DNA of 64,000 bases, from the NCBI GenBank assembly GCA_904063045.1, contig CAJFCJ010000001.1, positions 3,045,501 through 3,109,500 on the forward strand, written 5' to 3'. Made by a program: the position numbers and the translations under genes. Every line of letters starts with the position of its first letter. Positions within the stretch are counted from its first letter, which is position 1. Below, one piece after another: positions 51,301 through 61,397 of the stretch. The DNA is from Dimorphilus gyrociliatus. Taxonomy: Eukaryota > Annelida > Polychaeta > Dinophilidae. The notes under the pieces are model-generated. The model made no database searches and was not told the origin of the DNA. It was given only the letters and a program-made list of their open reading frames with translations.

Positions 51301-51510
51301 ACAAGGCATATTATTAAACATGGGATATTCTATATTTATCTTAATGAAAAAGCAAATTATTCTTCTCTATTAATATAAATGTTTATAAAAATAATTTAAC
51401 AAGAATAAAATGCTCTGCCATTTTTTTTTTATCAGAATGAAGACGTAAGAGAATCGAAAATTGGACCATCATTCACAAATCCAAGTTATATCAATGAAAC
51501 TTATTTATAA
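48334..51510 (+). CDS. SLC6 family Na+/Cl--dependent neurotransmitter or amino-acid symporter
   Basis: Twelve exons (48334-48390, 48464-48635, 48700-48981, 49077-49230, 49348-49769, 49848-49922, 49981-50093, 50278-50412, 50479-50679, 50749-50919, 51080-51217, 51436-51510) encode 664 residues, the usual SLC6 length. The TM1 signature [14 protein letters not shown] with ENGGGAFFIPY, the [14 protein letters not shown] segment of TM2, the CDNSW...NPC extracellular loop, LGHMAHR after TM7 and [20 protein letters not shown] of TM8 are all present. At the TM1 position where monoamine transporters have Asp there is Gly, so the substrate is more likely glycine, GABA or another neutral amino acid. The C terminus ([10 protein letters not shown]) is polar and could bind scaffold proteins. 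Plasma-membrane protein; no neighbour informs its role. A polyadenylation signal lies at 51703. Confidence 0.93.
50979..51010. repeat. (TTAA)n tetranucleotide tract
   Basis: Eight tandem TTAA units inside the tenth intron of the SLC6 gene; a perfect self-complementary run. Confidence 0.9.
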
Positions 51511-53366
51511 TGTGTACTTGAAGTATTTTATTATATATAATATATTGTATATCAATTGAAAATTGAAATATTCAAGTAAATTCATTTCTTTATCTTCTAT
51601 TTTTAGTTCTAAATATCATATCATTAGTTTTGTATGATTAATGAACACGAAATATTATTAATGATGTATTTTATGTACCTGTTAAATTAACTGGTATGCT
51701 TTAATAAAGTTTATACAGATTAAATTGCCTACAGCTGCAAATTTCTACGTTGGTATATAGTTTCTAATAAAATAGACATTCCTAAAAATCTTTATATATT
51801 TTCATTTCAACTTTGCATTTATCTTAGTACAAATCAATTTTGTTTCTCATATAATAAATATACATTTTACGTTGATGATAAATTTATGATGTTTAAAAAA
51901 GAAACATCATTTTTCTTTTTCCTTCCTTGACTGTTTTCTCTTCTTTTCTCTTTTAATCCTTTCATCGTTTATCCTAAGTAATTAGTAACGATGTTATCGA
52001 TAGTAATAACTTAACGAGATAGATGTTATTCATTATTTTTATTAGTAGCGTAACGCGTACTCTCCTCCTCTACTTCTCTCTCTCTCTCTGCCTCCGTCTC
52101 TTTTGATTAACAATCCAAAGAAATAGTTTATTGGATTAGAAGAGAAATTTACTTGGTACAATTACTACATAATGTTAAAATTCTTACTAAAATGTACATT
52201 AAGAGTTTGGAGACTGCACTCAGATATAGCAATTCCAGCTCTTTCTATTCCTAGATAATAGCATAAGTGATTTTATAAGTAGAAATATGATAATTACTAT
52301 TACTTAATTAATATTTTTAATTATCTATGTCATTAGTTTTTCACTGTTGTGATTATCATATTTAATATACTGTGTACTAATACATAAATGTGAATTGCTG
52401 CTTAAGATTTGTATCTCTTATGTAGGTCTTAATCTTTTCTTCTTTCAAATCCTAAGTGGAAGAAGGAGAAAAATCATAAGATTACATTGATTTATTATAA
52501 AACTGTTTGGTTATGTTTGTTTCTTTTTCTATTGTCTATCCATTTCTTTTATACATTAGTCTACCTAAGTGTTTTAACATATTTCTTCTTTTTCAACAAC
52601 CGTTAACCAATCCAAATGAAAATCTTTTCTTTTCTAGTAAAATAATAATAGTTCAATATTAAATATCGTTTGTCTAGCATTTAATTTATCGATATAATTA
52701 TTATTTAATCCGATAACAGGAAGAAGTTTATTACAACAACACCATACAATGTAAAGCTTCTTATTTAATACTCTATATTATTTTTTGGTAGTTTACTAGT
52801 TCAAATTGGACACATTAACTAAAAAAATAAACTATTTAAATTATATATACAGTGTATTAAGTATCTAACTTTGCAGGAACTTTCGCTTTTTCGGACACAA
52901 TAGGCTTAAATAAATACTATATGTTAGTATTATGTTATAATTGTAAGAAATCTAATCTACACTCTTTTATACTTACTAATTAATTTTTTATATTAAATTT
53001 TAAGGAATAAGGGAGAAAATACCGAAAAAAAGAAAATACGTTTTGTTCCTATAAAACAAAAATATTTGTCTCTTTATTCAAATAAGAGAATTAGAATAAT
53101 GTAATAATTATTAATTAAACCTATATTATAATTGTTATATAATTATTCTAACAATATTAATGATTATTAATCATTTTTAAGTACTAATAAACTATTGACA
53201 TTTGACGCTAGAAATTCCTTTCTCTTTTTAATGTACAGGTGGTGTTTTAGCTCTATAATCAACTCGGCTTCCATGCAACCCGAATAATCAATAATACTTT
53301 TATTGATCGTATACGCGCAGATGCAGGGTTCTGTTTATTCATTCATCATCGTAACTTCTAACTAGA
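51511..53366. other. Intergenic spacer
   Basis: SLC6 3' UTR with AATAAA at 51703-51708, a TC-rich tract at 52074-52090, and then A/T-rich sequence. No coding exon with splice support was found up to the small gene at 53367. Confidence 0.55.
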
Positions 53367-53990
53367 ATGAACTTGACTAGGTTGGTATCTATGATTTGTT
53401 CTTTAGGGTAAACAAAATATTATCAATTTTCTAAATAAATAAACAGTTGTAATGTTTAAATATTGTGCATATTTGAAATAATATAATAATATATAGAGAT
53501 ATATACTGTAATAACTTTTCTCTATTTGATAAACAGCGCAGCTACCCTGTTAAATACGACATTGAAAACAACAACGAACGCTCCCATTCAAACAACATTG
53601 CCATATTACACTTACGCAAATGCCGAATTTGAAGTATTGTTACCTTGTATTTTCGGAATATTCGTTGTTATGTCTTTAAGTAAGGTCTAAGATCTAATAA
53701 GTAGTATTCATAAACTATCTTCCTGGTATTTTTTAATAGCACTTATGATGTTTTACTCGAAAGAAATGAAAGGAATAGTTTTTATATCAAAGAAGGAAGA
53801 AGAGATGGATGGAAATATAAACGAAAATGAAACGGTTGACTATGATGGGTAATGGAGTAATGTTAAATCTTTTAGTAAGCTAAAGAAAAAAAATTTTCAT
53901 CATCTTTTCAGAGCGGTAAAAGTCAAACCAAAGAAATGGCAGCTACCCTTCCATCTGTTTCACGCTAAGAAAAGAGATAATTTATATTAG
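53367..53990 (+). CDS. Small single-pass membrane protein, unrecognised
   Basis: Four short exons (53367-53380, 53537-53679, 53740-53848, 53912-53990) splice in frame to 114 residues. The N-terminal 40 residues are Thr/Asn-rich with sequons (MNLTSAATLLNTTLKTTTNA). Then comes a membrane helix (LLPCIFGIFVVMSLTLMMFY) and a basic/acidic cytoplasmic tail (KKEEEMDGNINENETVDYDG, later KPKKWQLPFHLFHAKKRDN). No signal peptide precedes the helix. The size and topology resemble small regulatory subunits such as the KCNE/MinK type, with an Asn-glycosylated short N terminus, one helix and a cytoplasmic tail. No diagnostic residues allow that name, so function is unknown. AATAAA follows at 54055. Confidence 0.65.
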
Positions 53991-54721
53991 AAATGATGAA
54001 ATATTTAATATTTTCTTTTCGCAAGTCAAAAACCTTTAAACAAGCCACAAAACGAATAAAGGAGGAGTTTCTATTTGGCACAAACGAATTGATAAGCACG
54101 AAATATAGAATATTATTATCAATTATCTTTATTTTTTTTCATTATTGCTTAAAAAGCCTTTGACTTTAAAAGTATTCTATTGTTGAGAACTTGCGCAGAC
54201 GGACAGGTAAAGTTTAAAGATGTATTATGCCTCTCTAATTTGAATGTCATCCAGGTTACTGTAAACTATTAACGATTACATAACTTAACATTTTTTATAA
54301 AAGAAACTTCAACGTCATTAGTGTTTTAAATAGATTTTATTTATTATTAAACGAAAAAATAGAGAAATATCTCAGTATTGAAAAATCATTACAAAATATG
54401 TCAAGTTTTACATTTGAAACATGATACCTTGGTTTAATTATTAATATGTTCATGTTTCCATTCAATACTATCTTTAACTTGCTTTCTTTTCGTAAATTAA
54501 TAAACTATTCATATGCAGAGATATATGTATATACTGTATATAGTATGTATCATATCTATCTTCTTCGTATATTCATTTAACTCATTAAAAAATAGTTTGC
54601 ACGCCAAAGAATACAGAAAAAGATATAAAAAATAGATTAGATTGTGTGTTTGCGAAATGTGTATAAGTTATATAATTTAAAAACGCTTGAGAAAGATTTG
54701 TTTATTCTAGGAGGATATCCT
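53991..54721. other. Spacer between convergent genes
   Basis: Carries the AATAAA of the small gene (54055-54060) and a TATATACTGTATATAG palindrome at about 54527-54545. No gene seen. Confidence 0.55.
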
Positions 54722-55545
54722 TTATTGTAAAGATGAGTAGGAATTAGCTCTGAAAGTATCAAAATAACGATATATAATATGTAATCTAAATTATTATGTA
54801 ACAAACTTACTCTCTTAATTTTTTTACCATCATCAAAATGACAATAACTAGTATAACTATAACTATTCCCATTGGAATTGCAATTGCAGCAGCAACAGTT
54901 TTAACTGAGTGATGGAGATAAAAGATAAATCAATAAAAATTTCATCTTTTCTTGGTATTTTTAACAGTAGAATTTATTCTAAATACTTACCAGATACTCC
55001 AGCTTTTGTTGGTTCTGGTTTTTTTGTTGATTTTCCTGTGTATGGATGTCCAGTGCTTGTTTTTGATCCACTAGTGGTTTTCGGGACCGTAGTTGTTTCT
55101 GGTACTTTAGTCGTGGTTTTCGGTACTTTAGTTGTAGTTTTCGGTACTTTAGTCGTAGTTTTCGATCCCGTAGTTGTTTCTGGTGCTTTAGTCGTGGTTT
55201 TCGGTACTTTAGTCGTAGTTTTCGATCCCGTAGTTGTTTCTGGTGCTTTAGTCGTGGTTTTCGGTACTTTAGTCGTAGTTTTCGATCCCGTAGTTGTTTC
55301 TGGTGCTTTAGTCGTGGTTTTCGGTACTTTAGTCGTAGTTTTCGATCCTGTAGTTGTTTCTGGTGCTTCAGTCGTGGTTTTCGGTGTTGTGATCGACGAC
55401 TTTGGTGCATTACTAGTGTTGCCTATTTGGAAAATTCCCGGTTCAAATTAAATGATCTTTAAATACATATATATATAAATTTATATATACTAATATATAT
55501 ATATTATTAGCTTACCAGTTGTAATGGTGACAAGCAAAAGTAGAG
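54722..55545 (-). CDS. Thr/Pro/Lys-rich mucin-like type I membrane protein (first exon not found)
   Basis: Exons on the minus strand: 55545-55516, 55422-54991, 54904-54811, 54749-54722, all in phase. The first listed exon encodes the end of a signal peptide (ALLLLVTITTG). The second is a stalk of 144 residues with tandem units TKVPKTTTKAPETTTGSKTT. The third is a membrane helix (AIPMGIVIVILVIVILMM followed by VKKLR). The last is a short tail, ANSYSSLQ. Such Thr-rich stalks are usually O-glycosylated, so a mucin-like surface protein is inferred. The initiating exon upstream of 55546 was not identified; the acceptor before 55545 (TTTTCCATTTCAG) shows that one should exist. Without the last splice the protein would end directly after the KLRE sequence. 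Confidence 0.65.
55137..55380 (-). repeat. 60-bp tandem repeat (coding), four copies
   Basis: Rows of exactly 60 bp repeat in register: three are identical and a fourth differs at two positions; a shorter, divergent unit precedes them. Each encodes 20 residues of the mucin-like stalk. The identity at synonymous sites points to recent expansion or active homogenisation. Confidence 0.9.
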
Positions 55546-55770
55546 CTGAAATGGAAAAGACAACATTATAATTAGAAAAATTGTCCGTCTACTCTTTAAC
55601 AGCTTCATCTATTTTTTACAGATTTCAAGTAATATATATATATTTTAACAAATTTGAAGATATTTAATAATAATTGTAACTAATCCATACAACAAATTAT
55701 CACAAGAGATTTCATGGTTTTTCACGTAGTCTCTGTTAGCTATAATGTCTACAAAATGTCGGTAGGGAAA

Positions 55771-55788
55771 TCACGTGATGTCATGTGA
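55771..55788. promoter_or_regulatory. Paired E-boxes TCACGTGA and TCATGTGA
   Basis: Two 8-bp palindromic E-boxes of the type bound by MiT/TFE and related bHLH-zip factors lie exactly one helical turn (10 bp) apart. They are enclosed by the inverted repeat TGTCTAC (55747) / GTAGACA (55791). They lie about 230 bp upstream of the first mapped exon of the mucin-like gene, so a promoter role is plausible. Confidence 0.35.
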
Positions 55789-56165
55789 CCGTAGACAGAC
55801 ACCCTATCTAGGTTATGATAGAATACAGATCAATACTTTATTTTACCTTAACATTGATAGCCTATTGTCAAATGACTTTGTTAATGATGATAAAAATTGA
55901 GAAAATATTTGCCTAATTGAATATGTAATGCATGTTTTAAAGATTCAAGTGGACTTTGATAAGCAATTGTAGCCTATTACGCAACACACCCCTCTTTTTA
56001 CGCAAAGATACGCCCCCTATCTATATATAGAATGATTAGAATTTATTGTACTCTTTATATAGGCTTTAAAAAATAGCCTAATATGCTTTTTCATGTAAGA
56101 CTTTGCCAATTAAAAAAAAGAAATTTAATATGTAAAAGCAGCTAGTAATGCAGGTTTTGAAAAGA

Positions 56166-56178
56166 TATATATATACAT

Positions 56179-56218
<40 letters not shown>

Positions 56219-56226
56219 AAGAGAGT
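56166..56226. repeat. (TA)n followed by (GA)n microsatellite
   Basis: Compound dinucleotide tract in intergenic DNA; the junction TATAGAGA lies at about 56203. Confidence 0.85.
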
Positions 56227-57198
56227 TTAGAAAAGGGATTTATAAGATTGCGCAAAGAATTGAACATATTTATTCGTTAACCTCTTCTTAGTTTGTTTTA
56301 TTTAATATATGAGTAAAAAAACAAAAATATGCTCTAATTCAAGTCCTAATTGATTCGTTTTTTCTATATATCATATTAAAAGAAAGCTGAAATCAATGAT
56401 TCTTTGCATGTCATCTTATTGAAATATGAAAGCCTCTTTTAAAGGGAATTAAAGTCAAATATATATATATATAAAATGAGAGAGAGACAGAGAGAAGTGC
56501 AAGTAAGAGAAATATAGATATGTATTATAATGAATAGGTATGTCTTTATCTGCAATAAATGAACAGCAATAATAAACAATGAAGTTGTTAGTTTGTAATT
56601 AAATTTGTCCGTTTTGATATAAAATTATAAACCTTTCCATTTAATAAGACAGTATTAGACCTATATTATTTTATTATAATAAGAGATGCAGTGAACAATA
56701 GATATTAATACATTTAACTAAATTATATATCTGATTAATATTCAAAATTGTTTCATTGTTAAATACAATATTTCATTTTAAAATGAAAGAGAGATTATAT
56801 AATAAAAAGCTATGATACTTGTAGAAAAAAATACTATATACTGTATTATTGTATCCTATTTTCATCCCTTCCTTTTCCCATTCACCCTACCCTTACCTAT
56901 TTTTTACTTTCTAAATTGCGTGACTTCTTTCTGACGACCGCCCTCTTTCGTTAATGTTTTTTTTAGCTCTTAAGTTCTCCTATCCTCTCTTTACAAAAAA
57001 AAGGGAACGAGAGAATTCTATCCCTATTTTTTTTTTACCATAGGATATGTAAACGCTCTTTGAATTTTGATTTTATCTTATTCATTTCCAAGAAAATCGC
57101 GCTTTCACGGAACAGATATAACAATAGTCTTATAATAAACAAACGGAGCGGTACACCGTCTTTGTAGACTTCGTTAATTCTTTTAGTGAATTAGTGGA

Positions 57199-60100
57199 TT
57201 ATAAAACTGTTCCGGGTCCCATCAATGCTCGCGTGTCAAAGCTAGATCTTCTGGAACCGTCTAAGGTGTTAGTTAAACTCTTCGCTCTATCTCTCCTTCT
57301 CTGATTCTCGGAAGGTTCTTGGACTACTAAGAATTGAGAACTCTCGCCGGAGGGTCCTGTCGCCATAATAACTGGATATGCAGAAGCTCTTCTAGCCTGT
57401 AATTCTCTGTGGCAAGGGGCGTCGCCCAGTCTGAGTGTTCCTCTTGTTAAAGGAAGGCTCCTTAAGGCGTCATGAAGTTGCGAATGACCAACTACACCCT
57501 CTGATGAAAGTATGCTTCCCTTCCTACTAGTATTTGCACTCGATCGGCGACTATCACACACCTTAAGGAATTTTTGAACTGTATTAGCTTGTAAGGGTTC
57601 GCTTCCAATTACAATATTTGCAACAATCTCCTTTTCGGATGCGGTCCATCCAGAGGGCGTTATCGTAAACTAGAGTGTGATAAAGTATTACTTTAATAGA
57701 ATGAAATAAGTAGCAGAAAACATTATAAACCACTTACAACTACTGAATACTGAATGTGAATGTTTTTACATTTCGTAGATACAGGTACTTTAGGAATAGG
57801 AAGAGCTTCATTTTCCCATACTTCCGTTTTCCTAGCTCCAGTTTCTCCCTTCGATAAGGATGATATAACCGTATTTATTCTTTTGATTCTATCGTCGGCA
57901 CGATACTTGACAGTCTAAAAACAAGATTAAGATAATCAATTAAATTAATAATGATAACAAGTATAAGTCTACAGAATATTTAAATATTTACTATTATATT
58001 GAGATGATACAGCATTAAATACAAGTATAAATATAGAACATCTATACAAAAAATAGGAATAAATTTTGAGTTTGGCAGCAAACAAACCTGGATTAGTGCT
58101 ACCCTCGACGATACCAACTTCCTACTTGATCCATTAATTATCTCTACATGAATTGGAATTATCTCGCCGCATACGAAACCCTTTCTGGCAACCCGAAATT
58201 CTATAGTTACAGCACCAACGTTACAACAGCATCTGCTCACTTCAAATTCAATTTTCGAGCCGACAGGTCTCTGTTTATTAATAGAGTGCAGTTGAATTAG
58301 GCCTATGAATAATAAGTTTATTATCATCTAGATAGGAGGTAGTAAGGCTGTAAGTGTTAAATGCATTTCTTTTACCTTTGGGAATTATACTATGACTTTA
58401 AGACTATAATGGATTATATTTGTTGCTCTTACCAATATTTCATTCTCGTCGTTAAGGTCGAAATATCCGTTGACTGTGAATTCTTTATCTTTAATTATAC
58501 TATTTTTCCACGCTTTTTCCACTGTAGCTGTCATAACATAATGGATATTTCCCCATTTTCCATTGAACGATGGTGGTAGGGATTTCGATAGATCAAATTT
58601 AAATGGAAATTTGTTCTTCCCTATCCTCAATATTCCATCTTGAGAATCTTTAACAAAACAGTCAGTTGAGTAAGATGTAATTAACGATAATGCTTTTAGT
58701 AAAGAGTAACTCTTTAAAGTTAATTAATCTGTTAATTATGCAAGAAAAATAGTAATTTAAATGAGTAGTTTTTCTTCTTCTGCTACACTATTCATCCCTT
58801 GACGAATGAAATAATTGAAGGAGAATGAAAACAACAAGATATGAAACTCTAGAAAATGGACTTTTTATTGACATCTTCACGGAAAATTAATACGAGAAAA
58901 ATAGAATAACCATGAAAGTTTGTTTTAAAAGGTTTAACGAATCTGAAAGTGTTTTGACATTTGATCCCAAGTATTGATACAGCTGCCTTGTTTTCCAATA
59001 AGGTTTTAAGATTGTTTCCTAAGTTTATAGCTATTTTTCTTACGTAATTTGATTATTATATTTTTTATCTTTACCGCTATTCCTTAAAACTAGTTCATGA
59101 TCAACTAGTACTTGATAATTCTTCACGGAAACCGAAGATGAAGTAGCTTTCGTATAAGATTTCTGAACACTCCAGGAAACTCGAGCCGTACCGTAAATCT
59201 TCAATTTGACAGCTGCAAATAAAAAGTAAAAAAAAAAAGAGAATGAGAGATAAACGATTTATTAGGTGCAGATAATCATTGAAAAAAAAGGTACTTAAAA
59301 AAAACCGTCTAATCAACGACTGAGATAAAAAGTTACTTAAAATAATCCATCAACAGCATTTGACCTTTAGCTATAGCAGTAGGTAATAAGTAAAAAGGAG
59401 AAGGAAAAAAGGCAAAAATTGCAGAAGTTTTGCAGCTGCTATTTACACATTCTAAAGCGAAGTCTAAAGTGATTTGTGCCGCTGTTGCAACTGATGACCT
59501 ATAATCATATAGAATTATTGATTTCGTTGGTTACGACTTTCACTGTCCAGTTTGTATGATTTGATTATGATAATCTTTTCCTAAAAATATTTGTCAAACT
59601 AGCATATATTCAGTTTGGCGAAGGAATCTATGATGAATCAAGGGTTATTGTAGATAACGAGCAGAATTCTAACAATCTTTCCACTTATTGCTGATTGAAT
59701 GTTGACCTTGTTATGTTTGACTTTTACTAGATATTTTTACTTTATTTCTATGAAATACTACTTTCTTGTACGAATTTAATTACAATAATTACATTTCTCT
59801 TCAACAAACCAACTTTTAAAATTTATTCAAATTTATTCAAATTGAATACATTATTCAAGTTTTATGATATTCTAATATTTATTAATTATTTATAAGTTAT
59901 AGTTGCGTTATTTTAGCCTTATTTTCCCAAAATCTAGTGTTTGACTTTACATTTAATTAACATTGATTTTTGAGGAAAAGACTTTCTTGGAAGAAGAGAA
60001 AAAAGAATTAGAAAATGAGAAGGAATGATATAGTTCAACTTGTCAAAGAAGTAGGAAATCCTTGTCGCATAGCGAAATATACGTGAGATTATAAATTTTT

Positions 60101-60250
60101 TGTAGTGTTTAAATGTAAAGTTTAAGAGATTTTACTACTTTGCCTTTTATAATGAGTCATTTTATTCGTTATTTTTTACAAAGGACGCTTAATTATGAAA
60201 AATTTCTTAGAATAACTGCGTCTCCCGCGAACCGGTTCCCTATCTCTCTG

Positions 60251-60298
<48 letters not shown>

Positions 60299-60731
60299 TC
60301 TTTCTTTACTCTCCTTGTCAGATCTATCTGTCCCCTTCTCGTTCACCTCACCTTTCTCTCTCTTTCCCTTCTTTCTCTCCCAAGATACATACTTTTTTGT
60401 CATTAAATATATCCTCTTCCTTATTCCCCTCATAAAAATTATTATCTCATTTCTCTATAATATTAGAATAGGGATTTATTATTACTTCCGTCTAGATAAA
60501 ACGGAATCTCGACTGTCATATTGAACTCAACATAAAGATAATATGAAAATAAAAAGGTTATTATCATATTTTTAGTATTATTTTATTATTGTTATTATTT
60601 ACTTACTAACCTTTGATTTTAACTTGAGTATTCGAATGCACAACAACATCTCCTACGATTTGTTCACCAGCTTTCCAACAAGCTTCCGGTTGATGGAAAT
60701 GGACATCGATATCAATCTGATCCTTAGACAT
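57199..60731 (-). CDS. Arrestin-domain-containing protein (alpha-arrestin)
   Basis: Six exons: 60731-60611, 59212-59075, 58647-58433, 58270-58088, 57914-57738, 57669-57199. All are in phase and encode 434 residues from MSKDQ. The N-terminal arrestin fold shows CWKAGEQIVGDVVVHS, VKLKIYGTARVSW, IGKNKFPFKFDL and WGNIHYVMTATVEKAW. The C-terminal fold shows CCCNVGAVTIEFRVARKGFV, EIIPIHVEIINGSSR and CKNIHIQYSVV. Alpha-arrestins are membrane-trafficking adaptors, usually recruiting NEDD4 ligases through PPxY; no PPxY is present in this tail. Instead the tail has several basophilic phosphosite patterns (RRSS, RRAS, RRSS). Just upstream of MSKD the frame reads LFRRLEIIFKDSPLS, which looks like the true arrestin first strand; a small 5' exon joining at an acceptor near 60798 is therefore likely, and the start is uncertain. 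Confidence 0.85.
60253..60297. repeat. (TC)n microsatellite
   Basis: About 22 uninterrupted TC units in the first intron of the arrestin gene. The same-strand frames through it encode only Leu-Ser or Arg-Glu repeats and are not genes. Confidence 0.95.
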
Positions 60732-61397
60732 GGAGAGAGGCGAATCTTTAAAGATAATTTCCAAACGACGGAAGAGAGCCCGCTAATGCGTCTATGGAAA
60801 AGTTTGCAACTGTCGATTTGGTTTTTTAGGATAGAGCAAAAATTTTCCTTAGCGCCATCTATAACTTATTTGTGTATCATTTTCAAATGCCGAACTACAA
60901 AGATCTCAAAGGACTTAAGAACTAATCGTTATAATATTCAGGATCATTAATCTTTTTCTCAGCCATTTTTCTTTTCGTGACATACATCGTTCAAAATTAG
61001 GCTATACACACATTTAGGGTTAGAAAAGGTAATTGTAATAATTTAGCACCATCTGTTAGCCAATATCTGCTTTCTCTTTGAAAAATGCCTTCTTTTAACC
61101 TTCACTTAATTTTTCCCTGTCAAAACTTGACAAATTTTCACACCGTTTATCTTCTATAATAATCTTTACCATACATTATACACTATTATAAGCCATTATA
61201 TCCACTATTGAATATGTAAAGTTTGGCCCATGTATTAATACTTTGTTCTATTTTATTCTATTTACGAAGTATATTACTCTTATCTTAATTAGTTATAGCT
61301 ATTGGTGTTTTTCAAGTGTTCCTTTTCCCTTAATTGTATTCAATCGCTCAATCATTCATTTAGTCATTCGTTCAGTTCGTTATAGTTTGAGTGAAAA
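60732..61397. other. Shared spacer between divergent genes
   Basis: Lies between the arrestin gene (-) and the DC-STAMP-like gene (+). It probably contains a 5' exon of the arrestin gene, since the conserved first strand continues to about 60797. A CATT-rich tract (61340-61375, tcattcatttagtcattc) lies just before the plus-strand start. Nothing else is recognised. Confidence 0.5.

Larger units (their letters stand above)
55546..57198. other. Intergenic spacer
   Basis: Upstream of the mucin-like gene and downstream of the arrestin gene. It contains a paired E-box at 55771-55788 and (TA)n/(GA)n tracts at 56166-56226 and near 56460-56492. The first exon of the mucin-like gene probably lies near its start. 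Confidence 0.5.

Noticed and set aside
55137-55380. CRISPR-like array of regular repeats
   Set aside because: The 60-bp units are adjacent without unique spacers and are coding; the genome is eukaryotic.
54909-55451. 180-codon plus-strand frame rich in VVFGTLVVV and a 143-codon minus frame rich in RKPRLKHQKQL over the 60-bp repeats
   Set aside because: Both are alternate frames of the tandem repeat. Only the Thr/Pro frame connects by splicing to a hydrophobic signal-like exon and a membrane helix.
60140-60433. Open frames on both strands over the (TC)n tract
   Set aside because: Composed of Leu-Ser or Arg-Glu dipeptides from the microsatellite inside an arrestin intron.
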